Counted from the stretch's first letter, positions 1 to 6,823 are shown. The stretch: DNA of 6,977 nucleotides from Anaerobacillus sp. (GCA_007120055.1 SKOL01000326.1:1-6977); one strand, 5' to 3'. Notes: generated by a model not told the origin, from the letters alone. Translations and numbers: made by a program.

Positions 1-2
1 AC

Positions 3-695
3 CGACAGAATTATAGTTCTACTGGCGTCTTTTCCAACCAGTATTTTTGCGGGGAATGTGGAAGACCAGTTATTCGAAGACGAATGACATCAAGTAGGAA
101 AGGAGAAAAGTATTACTTTACCGCCTGGCAATGTCGAGTCACAGCTGGGGCGGATCCTGACTTTAAAGATTGCAAAACAAGTTATGTGCAAGAAACAGAC
201 TTGGAAAAAGCCTTTATGAACGTCGTGCGTGAGATGAAAGAGAATCTAGAGGAGACGGTAAAAGAAGCGAAGTGTGCCATTGAAAAAGCATCTCTTTCTC
301 CCCCAGAACAAGAACGACTTGAAGAATTGAACATCCAGATTGAAGCCATAACAAATCGTATCAGTAACTTGGCCGCGAAAGAGTCTGCCACAAGCGATGC
401 GATATATGATGCGACATTAAGGCATCTGATTTATGAACAAGAAATCCTTCAACAAGAGCGGGATAGCTTGGAAGAAAATAGACAAGAACAAGTGTACTTG
501 GAGAAGCACCTACAATCGCTTCTAGACATCTTAGAAGCAGAAGAATTGGAAGACTTTGATGGCAAGCTTTTCAAAAGCATCATAGAGCGAGGCATCATAT
601 GCAAAGAACGGATGGTTGAATTCCACTTTAAATGCGGAGTGAAACGAACCATCTGTGCGAAAGAACGTAAGACGCCTAAAAAAGAAAAAGTATAA
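3..695 (+). CDS. Large serine recombinase, C-terminal part (5' end outside window)
   Basis: The frame is open from the window edge to the TAA at 693-695, so this is the 3' part of a longer gene; the ATG at 84 is internal, not a start. About 230 residues are visible. They begin with a recombinase zinc ribbon: Cys codons at 48 and 57 (CGEC), then Cys at 132 (WQCR) and at 171 (KDC). A long charged helix follows (about 195-540), rich in Glu, Gln, Lys and Leu and typical of the coiled coil that controls synapsis in large serine recombinases. The end (FHFKCGVKRTI) matches the usual close of such proteins. The catalytic serine domain must lie upstream, so activity cannot be judged here. The family makes double-strand cuts at attachment sites through a phosphoserine link and then exchanges strands. 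The gene lies 112 bases before the next recombinase and is probably co-transcribed with it. Confidence 0.9.
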   Translation, partial: RQNYSSTGVFSNQYFCGECGRPVIRRRMTSSRKGEKYYFTAWQCRVTAGADPDFKDCKTSYVQETDLEKAFMNVVREMKENLEETVKEAKCAIEKASLSPPEQERLEELNIQIEAITNRISNLAAKESATSDAIYDATLRHLIYEQEILQQERDSLEENRQEQVYLEKHLQSLLDILEAEELEDFDGKLFKSIIERGIICKERMVEFHFKCGVKRTICAKERKTPKKEKV

Positions 696-726
696 TCTAA
701 TTGGATAAATAGAAACCTCTTTCCAC

Positions 727-754
727 CCGAAAAAAGGACTTGAACCTTTATCGG
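727..754 (+). other. Hairpin between the recombinase genes
   Basis: AAAGG (733-737) pairs with CCTTT (745-749) around a 7-base loop. The outer arms CCGA (727-730) and TCGG (751-754) extend the stem past a small internal bulge. No T tract follows, so this is not an intrinsic terminator. On the minus strand the inner part looks like a tRNA T-arm (loop TTCAAGT), but no other tRNA part is present. It sits just ahead of the weak GTG at 757 and about 40 bases before the better ribosome binding site, so it might affect translation or mRNA stability. Confidence 0.35.
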
Positions 755-793
755 ATGTGAGTGATAGATGGACACGAACCATTATCACTTATT

Positions 794-810
794 GGAAAGG
801 GGTTTTTGTG
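794..810 (+). promoter_or_regulatory. Ribosome binding site that decides the start of the double recombinase
   Basis: GGAAAGGGG (794-802) lies 5 bases before GTG 808 and 8 bases before the in-frame TTG 811. The upstream in-frame GTG at 757 has only a poor match (TCGGA) directly before it. I therefore prefer 808, with 811 also possible. The 17 residues that the 757 start would add show no family similarity. Confidence 0.6.
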
Positions 811-3800
811 TTGGATCATGTTCAACAAGGAATGTGGGTACGAACACTATGGGATCCGGTTAAGGCAAGGGAAGAAAGTCCGTTAATCGGCACTCAAGAA
901 GTGAAGGTGGCAGCTTATTGCCGAGTGAGTACGGATATAGAAAAGCAATTGCACTCGCTAGAAAACCAAGTTAAACATTATACACATCTGATTCGAAGTA
1001 AGCCAAACTGGAAATTTGTTGGCGTGTACTTTGATAATGGCACAAGTGGAAGGAATGCCACCAAACAGAAAGGTTTACAACGTCTGATTCGCCATTGCCA
1101 TGAAGACCGTGTCGACTTTATCTTGACCAAAAATGTATCCCGATTTACTCGGAATGCTGAGCATCTTATCAAAATTGTGGAGGAACTAAAAGCGAAGGGA
1201 GTCGGTGTTTACTTTGAAGAGCAGAAGGTAGATACTTCCGTCGAGTACAATAAATTTTTATTAAGCACGTATGCAGCACTCGCACAAGAAGAAATTGAAA
1301 CGATATCTGCTTCTACCAAATGGGGATATGAAAAAAGTTTGCAAAAAGGAAAGGCAAAATTTGTAGCGATTTACGGTTATAGAAAAGTCACAAAAGATGG
1401 GCAGTCCACGCTTGAAATCCACGAAGAACAAGCGAAGGTGGTTCGTTCTATCTTTGATTGGTATCTCCAAGACTGGACCATTGGTGAAATCAGCCGGGAA
1501 CTCATGAGGCTAGAAATCTCAACGATGAAAGGCAGGAAATTATGGAGGACTAAAGCCATTAAGACTATGTTGCAGAATCCCACCTATACCGGTAATAAGG
1601 TGGCAGGACTTCATTCGATTGATCTGTTTACCAAGCAAAAAACGGAGAGCAAGAATGGCCTCATTACGATTGAAAATACCCACCCAGCCATTATTAGCAT
1701 TGAGGTTTTTGATCGGGTTCAAGAAAAGTTAAGTTCGAACAGTAAATCATATAAGCGTCCCACCCAGCAGATACCTCATGCGCTTCAGAAGCAAATTATC
1801 TGTCAGCATTGTGGAAATCACATCATAGTCCAGAAACTGGCGAGTGGAAATGTTTGGCGTTGCAGCGCAAGGAAAGTTGGCATTTGTCAGGGGCCAGAGT
1901 TGCAAGAGCATCAATTACGAACCATGGTGCTAGAGGCTTTCAAGCAAAAGTTTTTGACAGATGAGCATGTTCAAATCAGTACGTTGAAGAAAATACTGAC
2001 CGTTGCCAATCAACAAGACCATTTCGAATTTCATCGGTTAAGGTGGTTAACAGAAATGGAGATGGCTCGATCTACACATACGGATGAAGAGATGAAGGAG
2101 AAAGAAGAAGCTTATCGAGTTTTTGAAGAACATATTGAAAGTGTTGAAGAAGGACGCCCTTATCGCACGAATACCATTCAGTGGCTAAATTCTATTCAGG
2201 ATCTAAAGACTTTCTATGAACAAATCACTTTGGAGTATTTTCGGGCATGGGTGCTCAAGATGTCTGTGACATCTGATCAAGATTACGAATTGAAGTGGTT
2301 GGATGGTACGGTTACGACCATTGGTTCCCCTTTTATAAAGGAAGTAAAATCATCACCAACTTCTGAAGAAAATCAAACAACAAAGGAGGTGACTTCTGGG
2401 TTGAAAATACTGAATGAGAAAGGTGAACTGATCGAAGAGGACAAGGAAAAAAAGAAAGCGTCAATTCCTAAAAGAGAGGTTCAGAAGATTGAACCAAATA
2501 ACGGTAAAGCGATTCTCCAAACGATTGAAGCATCGATGGAAGGAGTGAACATACTTCCTTCTAATTTAAATACAAAAGAGCCTTTGAGAACAGCTGCTTA
2601 TTGTCGAGTTTCCACAGACCGCCTCGAGCAGCAATCAAGCCTGAAAACACAGGTTGCATACTATACTTATGTGATTTTGAAAAACCCAAACTATCAATTT
2701 GCAGGGATCTATGCAGATGAGGGGATATCGGGACGCTCTATGAAAAATCGGGATGAATTAAATCGACTCATTCAAGAATGTGAACGAAAACGAATTGATG
2801 TTGTGTTGGTTAAATCAATTTCTAGACTTAGTCGCGATATCCAAGACACTCTCGAAATCACGAGATATCTTCGACAGCTTCCGAACCCCACTTACATCTA
2901 CTTTGAACGCGAAAACATATGGACGTCAGATCCTCAAGCGGATCTCATGTTATCCATTTTTGGAAGCATCGCACAAGAGGAAAGCATTAGCATGGGTAGA
3001 TCTATGGCATGGGGAGTACGGAGCAAAGCCAAGCGTGGCATTATCCATCGGAAAGTACGAAATTACGGTTATACCATTGACTCTTCGTACCGTTGGCATG
3101 TAGAGAAAGAAGAAGCAAAAGTAATCCGGCGTATCTTTAGAGAGGTACGAAAAGGAGCCACTGTGTATCAAATCGCGGTTGATCTTAGTGAAAGAAAAAT
3201 TCTAACTCCACAAGGGAATGAGACATGGAGTCCAACAACGATTAAAAATATCTTAAAGAGTGTAGTTTATAAGGGCGATATTTTATTCCAACAAACGGTA
3301 GCGGTTCAAAATGGTCAAAAGAAAAATATACGTAATGAAGGTCAAGAACCTCAATACTATATTGAACAGCATCACGAACCAATCATTTCAAAGAAAGTGT
3401 GGGAGGAAGTTCAGGCGATATTAGAGGAACGATCGGAAACGATAAAGCAGAAACGCTCAGCCCCCTTGCCAGATATTAATGAGTATAAAAATGAAGCATT
3501 AATAGAGAAGATGGTTTGTGGGGAATGCTCAAAACCCGTGGTCCATTATTCGAATAAAAGAAAACGAAAAAACGAGATCTATTATTCTCACTTTTGGGTG
3601 TGTTATCGAAGAGGGTATCCCCACTTCCATGTTCATGAAACTTGTGACTCCATGGCTTTTAAACAAGAGTATTTCGAACAACACTTTTGTCACTTGTTAA
3701 CGAATATTTATGAGGATTCTACATTCTATCAGAAGGCGGAGCAGGCGGTTGAACAAATGGACTTAACGCCAGAAGAGAAAGTCGAAGAAGAACAGTTGGA

Positions 3801-4425
3801 ACTAGAAGTTACATTACTAAATCAAGAACTTTACGAAGTGGTAGATGAGAGTATTCATGGTCAAGGGAGAGATACTTTACGTGTTGATCAAATGACCGAA
3901 AAGTTATGTGCTATGTACGAGAGGCTTGCGACTATCAGGGATCGGAAAGAGAAAGTGGAAGAGGAACGAAAGGCATTAAAGCGTTTTATGAAAAACTTGA
4001 AGCTTTATATAAAAAGTGAATCAAAAGCCTTTCCAAGTGAGATATACACAGACTTTTTAAAACATGCAGCTATATATAAAGACGGAAGCATTGTGTATCA
4101 TTTGCGCTTTGGATTAGAATGGACCACCGATGAAGTCTATTCCACTTTTCAGGAACAGTGTGAAAAACAGCGGTGGGCAAAGTTAAAAGAAAAACACGAA
4201 GCATTTCTTCGAGGTCCAGAAGTGGCTGCTCTTCTTGATTACTGCCATGAACCAAGGACGGTGAATGAGATGGTAGCATTTATGCAAGAAAGAAAACAAA
4301 TAGGGAAAACAACACTTGTCGACCGAGTGGTTAAACCATTGTGGAAAGAAGGAACGTTTAAACGCTTTTTGAAACAAAGAGAGAGTAACAGTATTAGGGA
4401 GTATGTATATCAAGTACAGAAATAA
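808..4425 (+). CDS. Double large serine recombinase (two recombinases fused in one frame)
   Basis: The predicted protein has 1205 residues (1222 from GTG 757), about twice the usual size of a large serine recombinase. Unit 1 (about 1-510): catalytic motif YCRVST with Ser41 (codon 928), SRFTR at 111-115, a recombinase domain coded around 1372-1611, a zinc ribbon with Cys332, 335, 352 and 360, and an end (LKWLDGT, near 495) like a normal recombinase C-terminus. A charged linker (about 510-590) follows. Unit 2: YCRVST with Ser602 (codon 2611), SRLSR at 672-676, recombinase domain coded around 3064-3285, zinc ribbon with Cys904, 907, 932 and 946, a strong coiled coil coded around 3740-4000, and an extra C-terminal segment (1136-1205) resembling a winged helix. 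The expected role is cutting and joining attachment sites to move a genetic element. Unit 1 has Gln87 where family members have an Arg needed in the active site; unit 2 keeps it (Arg648). There is no stop or frame change between the units. It is probably transcribed with the upstream recombinase and ends at the 4500-4545 terminator. Confidence 0.9.
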   Translation: MLDHVQQGMWVRTLWDPVKAREESPLIGTQEVKVAAYCRVSTDIEKQLHSLENQVKHYTHLIRSKPNWKFVGVYFDNGTSGRNATKQKGLQRLIRHCHEDRVDFILTKNVSRFTRNAEHLIKIVEELKAKGVGVYFEEQKVDTSVEYNKFLLSTYAALAQEEIETISASTKWGYEKSLQKGKAKFVAIYGYRKVTKDGQSTLEIHEEQAKVVRSIFDWYLQDWTIGEISRELMRLEISTMKGRKLWRTKAIKTMLQNPTYTGNKVAGLHSIDLFTKQKTESKNGLITIENTHPAIISIEVFDRVQEKLSSNSKSYKRPTQQIPHALQKQIICQHCGNHIIVQKLASGNVWRCSARKVGICQGPELQEHQLRTMVLEAFKQKFLTDEHVQISTLKKILTVANQQDHFEFHRLRWLTEMEMARSTHTDEEMKEKEEAYRVFEEHIESVEEGRPYRTNTIQWLNSIQDLKTFYEQITLEYFRAWVLKMSVTSDQDYELKWLDGTVTTIGSPFIKEVKSSPTSEENQTTKEVTSGLKILNEKGELIEEDKEKKKASIPKREVQKIEPNNGKAILQTIEASMEGVNILPSNLNTKEPLRTAAYCRVSTDRLEQQSSLKTQVAYYTYVILKNPNYQFAGIYADEGISGRSMKNRDELNRLIQECERKRIDVVLVKSISRLSRDIQDTLEITRYLRQLPNPTYIYFERENIWTSDPQADLMLSIFGSIAQEESISMGRSMAWGVRSKAKRGIIHRKVRNYGYTIDSSYRWHVEKEEAKVIRRIFREVRKGATVYQIAVDLSERKILTPQGNETWSPTTIKNILKSVVYKGDILFQQTVAVQNGQKKNIRNEGQEPQYYIEQHHEPIISKKVWEEVQAILEERSETIKQKRSAPLPDINEYKNEALIEKMVCGECSKPVVHYSNKRKRKNEIYYSHFWVCYRRGYPHFHVHETCDSMAFKQEYFEQHFCHLLTNIYEDSTFYQKAEQAVEQMDLTPEEKVEEEQLELEVTLLNQELYEVVDESIHGQGRDTLRVDQMTEKLCAMYERLATIRDRKEKVEEERKALKRFMKNLKLYIKSESKAFPSEIYTDFLKHAAIYKDGSIVYHLRFGLEWTTDEVYSTFQEQCEKQRWAKLKEKHEAFLRGPEVAALLDYCHEPRTVNEMVAFMQERKQIGKTTLVDRVVKPLWKEGTFKRFLKQRESNSIREYVYQVQK
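2382..2403 (+). promoter_or_regulatory. Internal consensus Shine-Dalgarno and in-frame TTG start for recombinase unit 2
   Basis: AAAGGAGGTGA (2382-2392) is a full match to the 3' end of Bacillus-type 16S rRNA. The TTG at 2401 lies 8 bases after it (11 after the final G of GGAGG) and is in frame with unit 2. Initiation here would give a 674-residue protein starting in the linker and containing all of unit 2. The position, just past the natural end of unit 1, is where the ribosome binding site of a separate downstream gene would be. I infer that two genes became one by loss of a stop codon, and that both products may be made. Confidence 0.6.
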
Positions 4426-4488
4426 ATGAAATCTACCAATCTATCAAAAAGTGTTTAAGAGTTTGCCCTCCATAACTTTATAAGAAAG

Positions 4489-4538
4489 ACGACGAATTAG
4501 GCTCATCTCCATGCTGCTGGAGTTGGGCCATTTTTTTG
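4489..4538 (+). repeat. Hairpin repeat, copy A
   Basis: This copy aligns with 6824-6871 at 42 of 48 positions plus a 2-base gap in the loop. The match runs about 11 bases to the left of the hairpin (ACGAC.AAT.A) and through the T tract, so it is more than a shared terminator shape. Most differences fall in the loop or keep the stem paired. The two copies bracket the three-gene operon. Confidence 0.7.
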
Positions 4539-4545
4539 TTTTTTT
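4500..4545 (+). terminator. Intrinsic terminator after the recombinase block (repeat copy A)
   Basis: GGCTCATCTCCA (4500-4511) pairs with TGGAGTTGGGCC (4518-4529) around a 6-base loop. The 12-position stem has one T-G wobble and one T-T mismatch. An A and a run of T broken by one G (4531-4545) follow. It starts 75 bases after the recombinase stop and should end that transcript before the operon starting at 4658. Confidence 0.85.
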
Positions 4546-4606
4546 ATAGTACGTATTAGTTAAGAGATTTTAGTTAGTAAAATAGTAATTCGAGACAAGT
4601 TATTTG

Positions 4607-4615
4607 TGATATTAT
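4607..4615 (+). promoter_or_regulatory. Possible extended -10 promoter of the three-gene operon
   Basis: TGATATTAT (4607-4615) fits an extended -10 element (TGn plus TATTAT), 42 bases before the TTG start at 4658. No good -35 hexamer is present; the best option is TTCGAG at 4589-4594 with a short 15-base spacer. The leader upstream of it holds five TAGT units (4547, 4557, 4571, 4575, 4583) that could be chance in AT-rich DNA or part of an operator. Confidence 0.35.
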
Positions 4616-4657
4616 GGTAAAATTATCAAAAAGGGTAGTTTTTAGGGGGAGAGATAG

Positions 4658-5383
4658 TTGGCTAAGCCAAGTAGAAAGAAAAGGAAAGAAGCAATTTATA
4701 CAGTGGTTGCTGGTCCCATATTATTTATAGGACTATGGGTAATGTTTCAATTCAATCTTACTAGTATTTACTACATTATTGGACTAGTTCTTTTTGCAGT
4801 ATTTATGGGAGGGCTTGTATCATCATTTGTTCCTGATATGAGGAGAAAAGAAAACAAAAATAAAAATATGTATACCGGTTTGCCTGAAGAGTCGAAAAAG
4901 AAGAGGACTTTAAATAGCTCCAACCAAAAGAAATCGAATGGCTTGAGTAGTAATTCGAATATTTTAAGGTCGGAAAAAGAAATTATGACTTTACCATTAG
5001 AAGAGATCTCTTGGAGAGAGTTTGAAGAGTTGTGCTTTCTTTACTACAAAGCAAAAGGATATAAACCACGAAGGACTTCAGAAGGTGCTGATGGTGGAGT
5101 AGATTTAATTATTTTTAATCGTCATCACAATGCTGAGATAGCCATTCAAATTAAGCATTATAAAAAAGGAAAACAAATTGATGTTAAATTGAAAAGGGAA
5201 CTTGATTCAGCAAAGAAAAATCATGGTTGTATATTAGCTGAAATGATAACAAGCTCCAGGTTTACTAATCCAGCACTCGTTGAAGCGGATAAAAGAAATA
5301 TTGTATGTCGGGGCGATGAATGGATTAATAGCAAACTGTTACCTTGGAGGGAACAGCAAGTAATGAAAAAGGGCTTAGCTTAA
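4658..5383 (+). CDS. Membrane-anchored Mrr-type restriction endonuclease
   Basis: This 241-residue protein starts at TTG 4658, chosen because AGGGGGAGA (4644-4652) lies 5 bases before it. A basic N-terminus (KPSRKKRK) precedes two hydrophobic segments (about 12-31 and 37-57), then MRRKENK. By the positive-inside rule both ends face the cytosol. A Lys/Ser-rich linker (about 62-108) leads to a C-terminal Mrr catalytic domain (about 112-230): WREFEEL with Glu123, GADGGVDL with Asp149, and QIK with Gln164 and Lys166. This matches the D-(E/Q)xK nuclease core. The later TSSRFT..A segment is also typical of the family. Mrr proteins cut DNA, often modified or foreign DNA. The membrane anchor suggests action on DNA entering at the envelope, which is inference. 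It is the first gene of a three-gene operon. Substrate and activity are unknown. Confidence 0.85.
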   Translation: MAKPSRKKRKEAIYTVVAGPILFIGLWVMFQFNLTSIYYIIGLVLFAVFMGGLVSSFVPDMRRKENKNKNMYTGLPEESKKKRTLNSSNQKKSNGLSSNSNILRSEKEIMTLPLEEISWREFEELCFLYYKAKGYKPRRTSEGADGGVDLIIFNRHHNAEIAIQIKHYKKGKQIDVKLKRELDSAKKNHGCILAEMITSSRFTNPALVEADKRNIVCRGDEWINSKLLPWREQQVMKKGLA

Positions 5384-5421
5384 GAAGCGACATTTAGCAT
5401 GTACATAAAGGGGAGTAGAAC

Positions 5422-5877
5422 ATGAATGAAGTTGTCAAACTTACACCGGATGATATACAAATCATTAAAACCGATATGGACGAAGCGATTAAACTAGTTA
5501 AGCATTATGCTACTCAATATGAGAGTAAAGAGCATTATGAGCATTTAGGTGCAAGTTGTGTTATGTCAGCAACGAATACAGTAGATACACTTATTGGATC
5601 AGCTCAATACCTTAATGGCGCTTTTCTAATGCCGGATGAAATACATATTGAACGTCTAGTTGATTGGTTTATAAAGAATAGAGATTTTAAGTGTGATAGA
5701 GCTGTTCTTACTTTTTACTTTGCACATTATATTAAACGGAAAATTAATGTCTTGTATCGATCTATCAGTAAGGATGAGTTTTCTACAACACTTACAATTA
5801 TGGGAGATAAAGAAGCGAGTAAAGAATTCAAAAAGCAATGTCGTAAGCGTAAGAACCAAGGTATAAAAAGAATTTAG
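5422..5877 (+). CDS. Hypothetical protein, 151 residues
   Basis: I do not recognise this family. The ATG at 5422 is backed by AAAGGGGAG (5407-5415), 6 bases upstream, and the gene begins 38 bases after the Mrr-type gene. The protein appears soluble and mostly helical, with no signal peptide or membrane segment. The N-terminal third is acidic to neutral (TPDDIQIIKTDMDEAIKL). The middle has conserved-looking aromatic and hydrophobic stretches (LVDWFIKN, VLTFYFAHYIKR). The C-terminus is strongly basic (KKQCRKRK...KRI), which could bind nucleic acid. Its place between the nuclease and the next gene, with tight spacing, suggests that the three products work together. It could be an accessory or control subunit, but no motif shows this. 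Confidence 0.75.
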   Translation: MNEVVKLTPDDIQIIKTDMDEAIKLVKHYATQYESKEHYEHLGASCVMSATNTVDTLIGSAQYLNGAFLMPDEIHIERLVDWFIKNRDFKCDRAVLTFYFAHYIKRKINVLYRSISKDEFSTTLTIMGDKEASKEFKKQCRKRKNQGIKRI

Positions 5878-5896
5878 TGTAGGAGGGGGTATATTT

Positions 5897-6682
5897 ATGA
5901 GGCTTAGTGAATTTAAAGGTTCGGAAGATTTTATCTTTTTCTATTTTAAAAATAATCCAAAGGAATATTTAAAAGAACTTCAAGCGGGCTTTTTGTATAT
6001 GAATAACTTAAATTTCTTTATTGAAAAAGAGAAGAAAGAAAATAAGAAAGGTATTGGAGATAAGTACGAAGCATCTCAAGTATTGACAAATGTAGTAGCA
6101 AAATTTTACGATTACGAAACCGATGAATATATAGGAGCAGCGGACGCTGGTGTCACTTCATTTAAATTTAACGAGGACGGACTTAGACCAGTATTTTGTT
6201 TATCAATGATTTCTCCAGAAGATTTTATAGTAGAGGATAAGGAGAAAATACAAGATGACCAATATAGGATTACAGCTATTATGGATATGAAAGAGGAAAA
6301 AAAGAAGAAATTATTAGAGGAATTTCAAGGGGATGTACTTGTTATTAAAGCTAAACCCTTCTTGGATAGATTGAAAGAATCATTTCAAGAGCAAGGTTAC
6401 TCCTTCAAGGGGCGTAAAGTTAGATATGACGATTATAAGTTAAATAATTCAGAACGGCTTAAATCATTTCATGACGAAGGAGTAGAACATTTATTTTGGA
6501 AAGATAAATCATTATCATATCAAAGTGAGTATAGAGTTCTAATTACTAACGAATTTAATGAAGGGCCTATCAAACCCAATATTGGAGACCTAAGTGACAT
6601 ATCATTTTTTGTGCCAGTGGAGGAACTTGTTAATAAGCAATGGAAAGTAGAGCTTTATGCGAACTTAGAAGAAATTGATTAG
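5897..6682 (+). CDS. Hypothetical protein with DUF2971-like features
   Basis: This 261-residue protein starts at ATG 5897 behind a very strong ribosome binding site, AGGAGGGGG (5881-5889), 7 bases away. It begins 19 bases after the preceding gene, so it is probably co-translated. It is soluble by composition. Features seen in order: GFLYMNNLNFF (31-41), GIGDKYEAS (52-60), VFCLSM (99-104), YDDY (177-180) and SYQSEYRVLI (207-216), then FFVPVEEL (237-244). The pattern of an aromatic N-terminal strand, a G.GD..E turn, an FCLS strand and a late EYR motif recalls DUF2971-type proteins, often found in defence islands and mobile elements. The match is by eye and partial. No catalytic role can be assigned. 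The gene is notably AT-rich (14 G or C in the 60 bases 6001-6060). Confidence 0.78.
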   Translation: MRLSEFKGSEDFIFFYFKNNPKEYLKELQAGFLYMNNLNFFIEKEKKENKKGIGDKYEASQVLTNVVAKFYDYETDEYIGAADAGVTSFKFNEDGLRPVFCLSMISPEDFIVEDKEKIQDDQYRITAIMDMKEEKKKKLLEEFQGDVLVIKAKPFLDRLKESFQEQGYSFKGRKVRYDDYKLNNSERLKSFHDEGVEHLFWKDKSLSYQSEYRVLITNEFNEGPIKPNIGDLSDISFFVPVEELVNKQWKVELYANLEEID

Positions 6683-6759
6683 TCCCTTTAGTATTTCTGC
6701 ATAGTTCAACAATTTATATAAAATCAAATTTATATAATAGAAGAAACTAGTCTTTAATT

Positions 6760-6793
6760 GCTCACTTCACTACTTGATGGGCATTTTTATTTT
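6760..6793 (+). terminator. Weak terminator, possibly a degenerate third hairpin repeat
   Basis: GCTCA (6760-6764) pairs with TGGGC (6778-6782), with one T-G wobble, and ATTTTTATTTT follows. It is the first possible terminator after the operon stop at 6682. The arms and T tract match the outer part of the hairpin repeats at 4489 and 6824, so it may be a decayed copy. Confidence 0.4.
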
Positions 6794-6823
6794 GCTAATT
6801 TTAAACCCGAAAATCGAAGAAGA

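Noticed and set aside
84..86. ATG 84 as the start of a small gene
   Set aside because: The frame is open to the left and the residues before it contain the first two zinc-ribbon cysteines, so this ATG is internal to a larger recombinase gene.
757..759. GTG 757 as the start of the double recombinase
   Set aside because: It has a poor ribosome binding site; GTG 808 has GGAAAGGGG at a good distance. It is kept as an alternative because the frame is open.
449..788. Minus-strand open frames opposite the recombinase genes
   Set aside because: They are rich in Ser, Phe and Arg, as expected for the reverse of Glu/Lys-rich coding sequence, and have no family features.
727..800. Minus-strand tRNA suggested by a perfect T-arm-like stem and loop (TTCAAGT)
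   Set aside because: No matching acceptor strand, D-arm or anticodon arm is found within the needed ~75 bases, and no CCA end is present.
2780..3103. 107-residue open frame on the + strand inside the double recombinase
   Set aside because: It overlaps the catalytic domain of unit 2 in another frame, has no ribosome binding site and no recognisable content.
4547..4586. Five TAGT units as an iteron-type origin or operator
   Set aside because: The units are four bases long, unevenly spaced and lie in AT-rich DNA; chance is a sufficient explanation.
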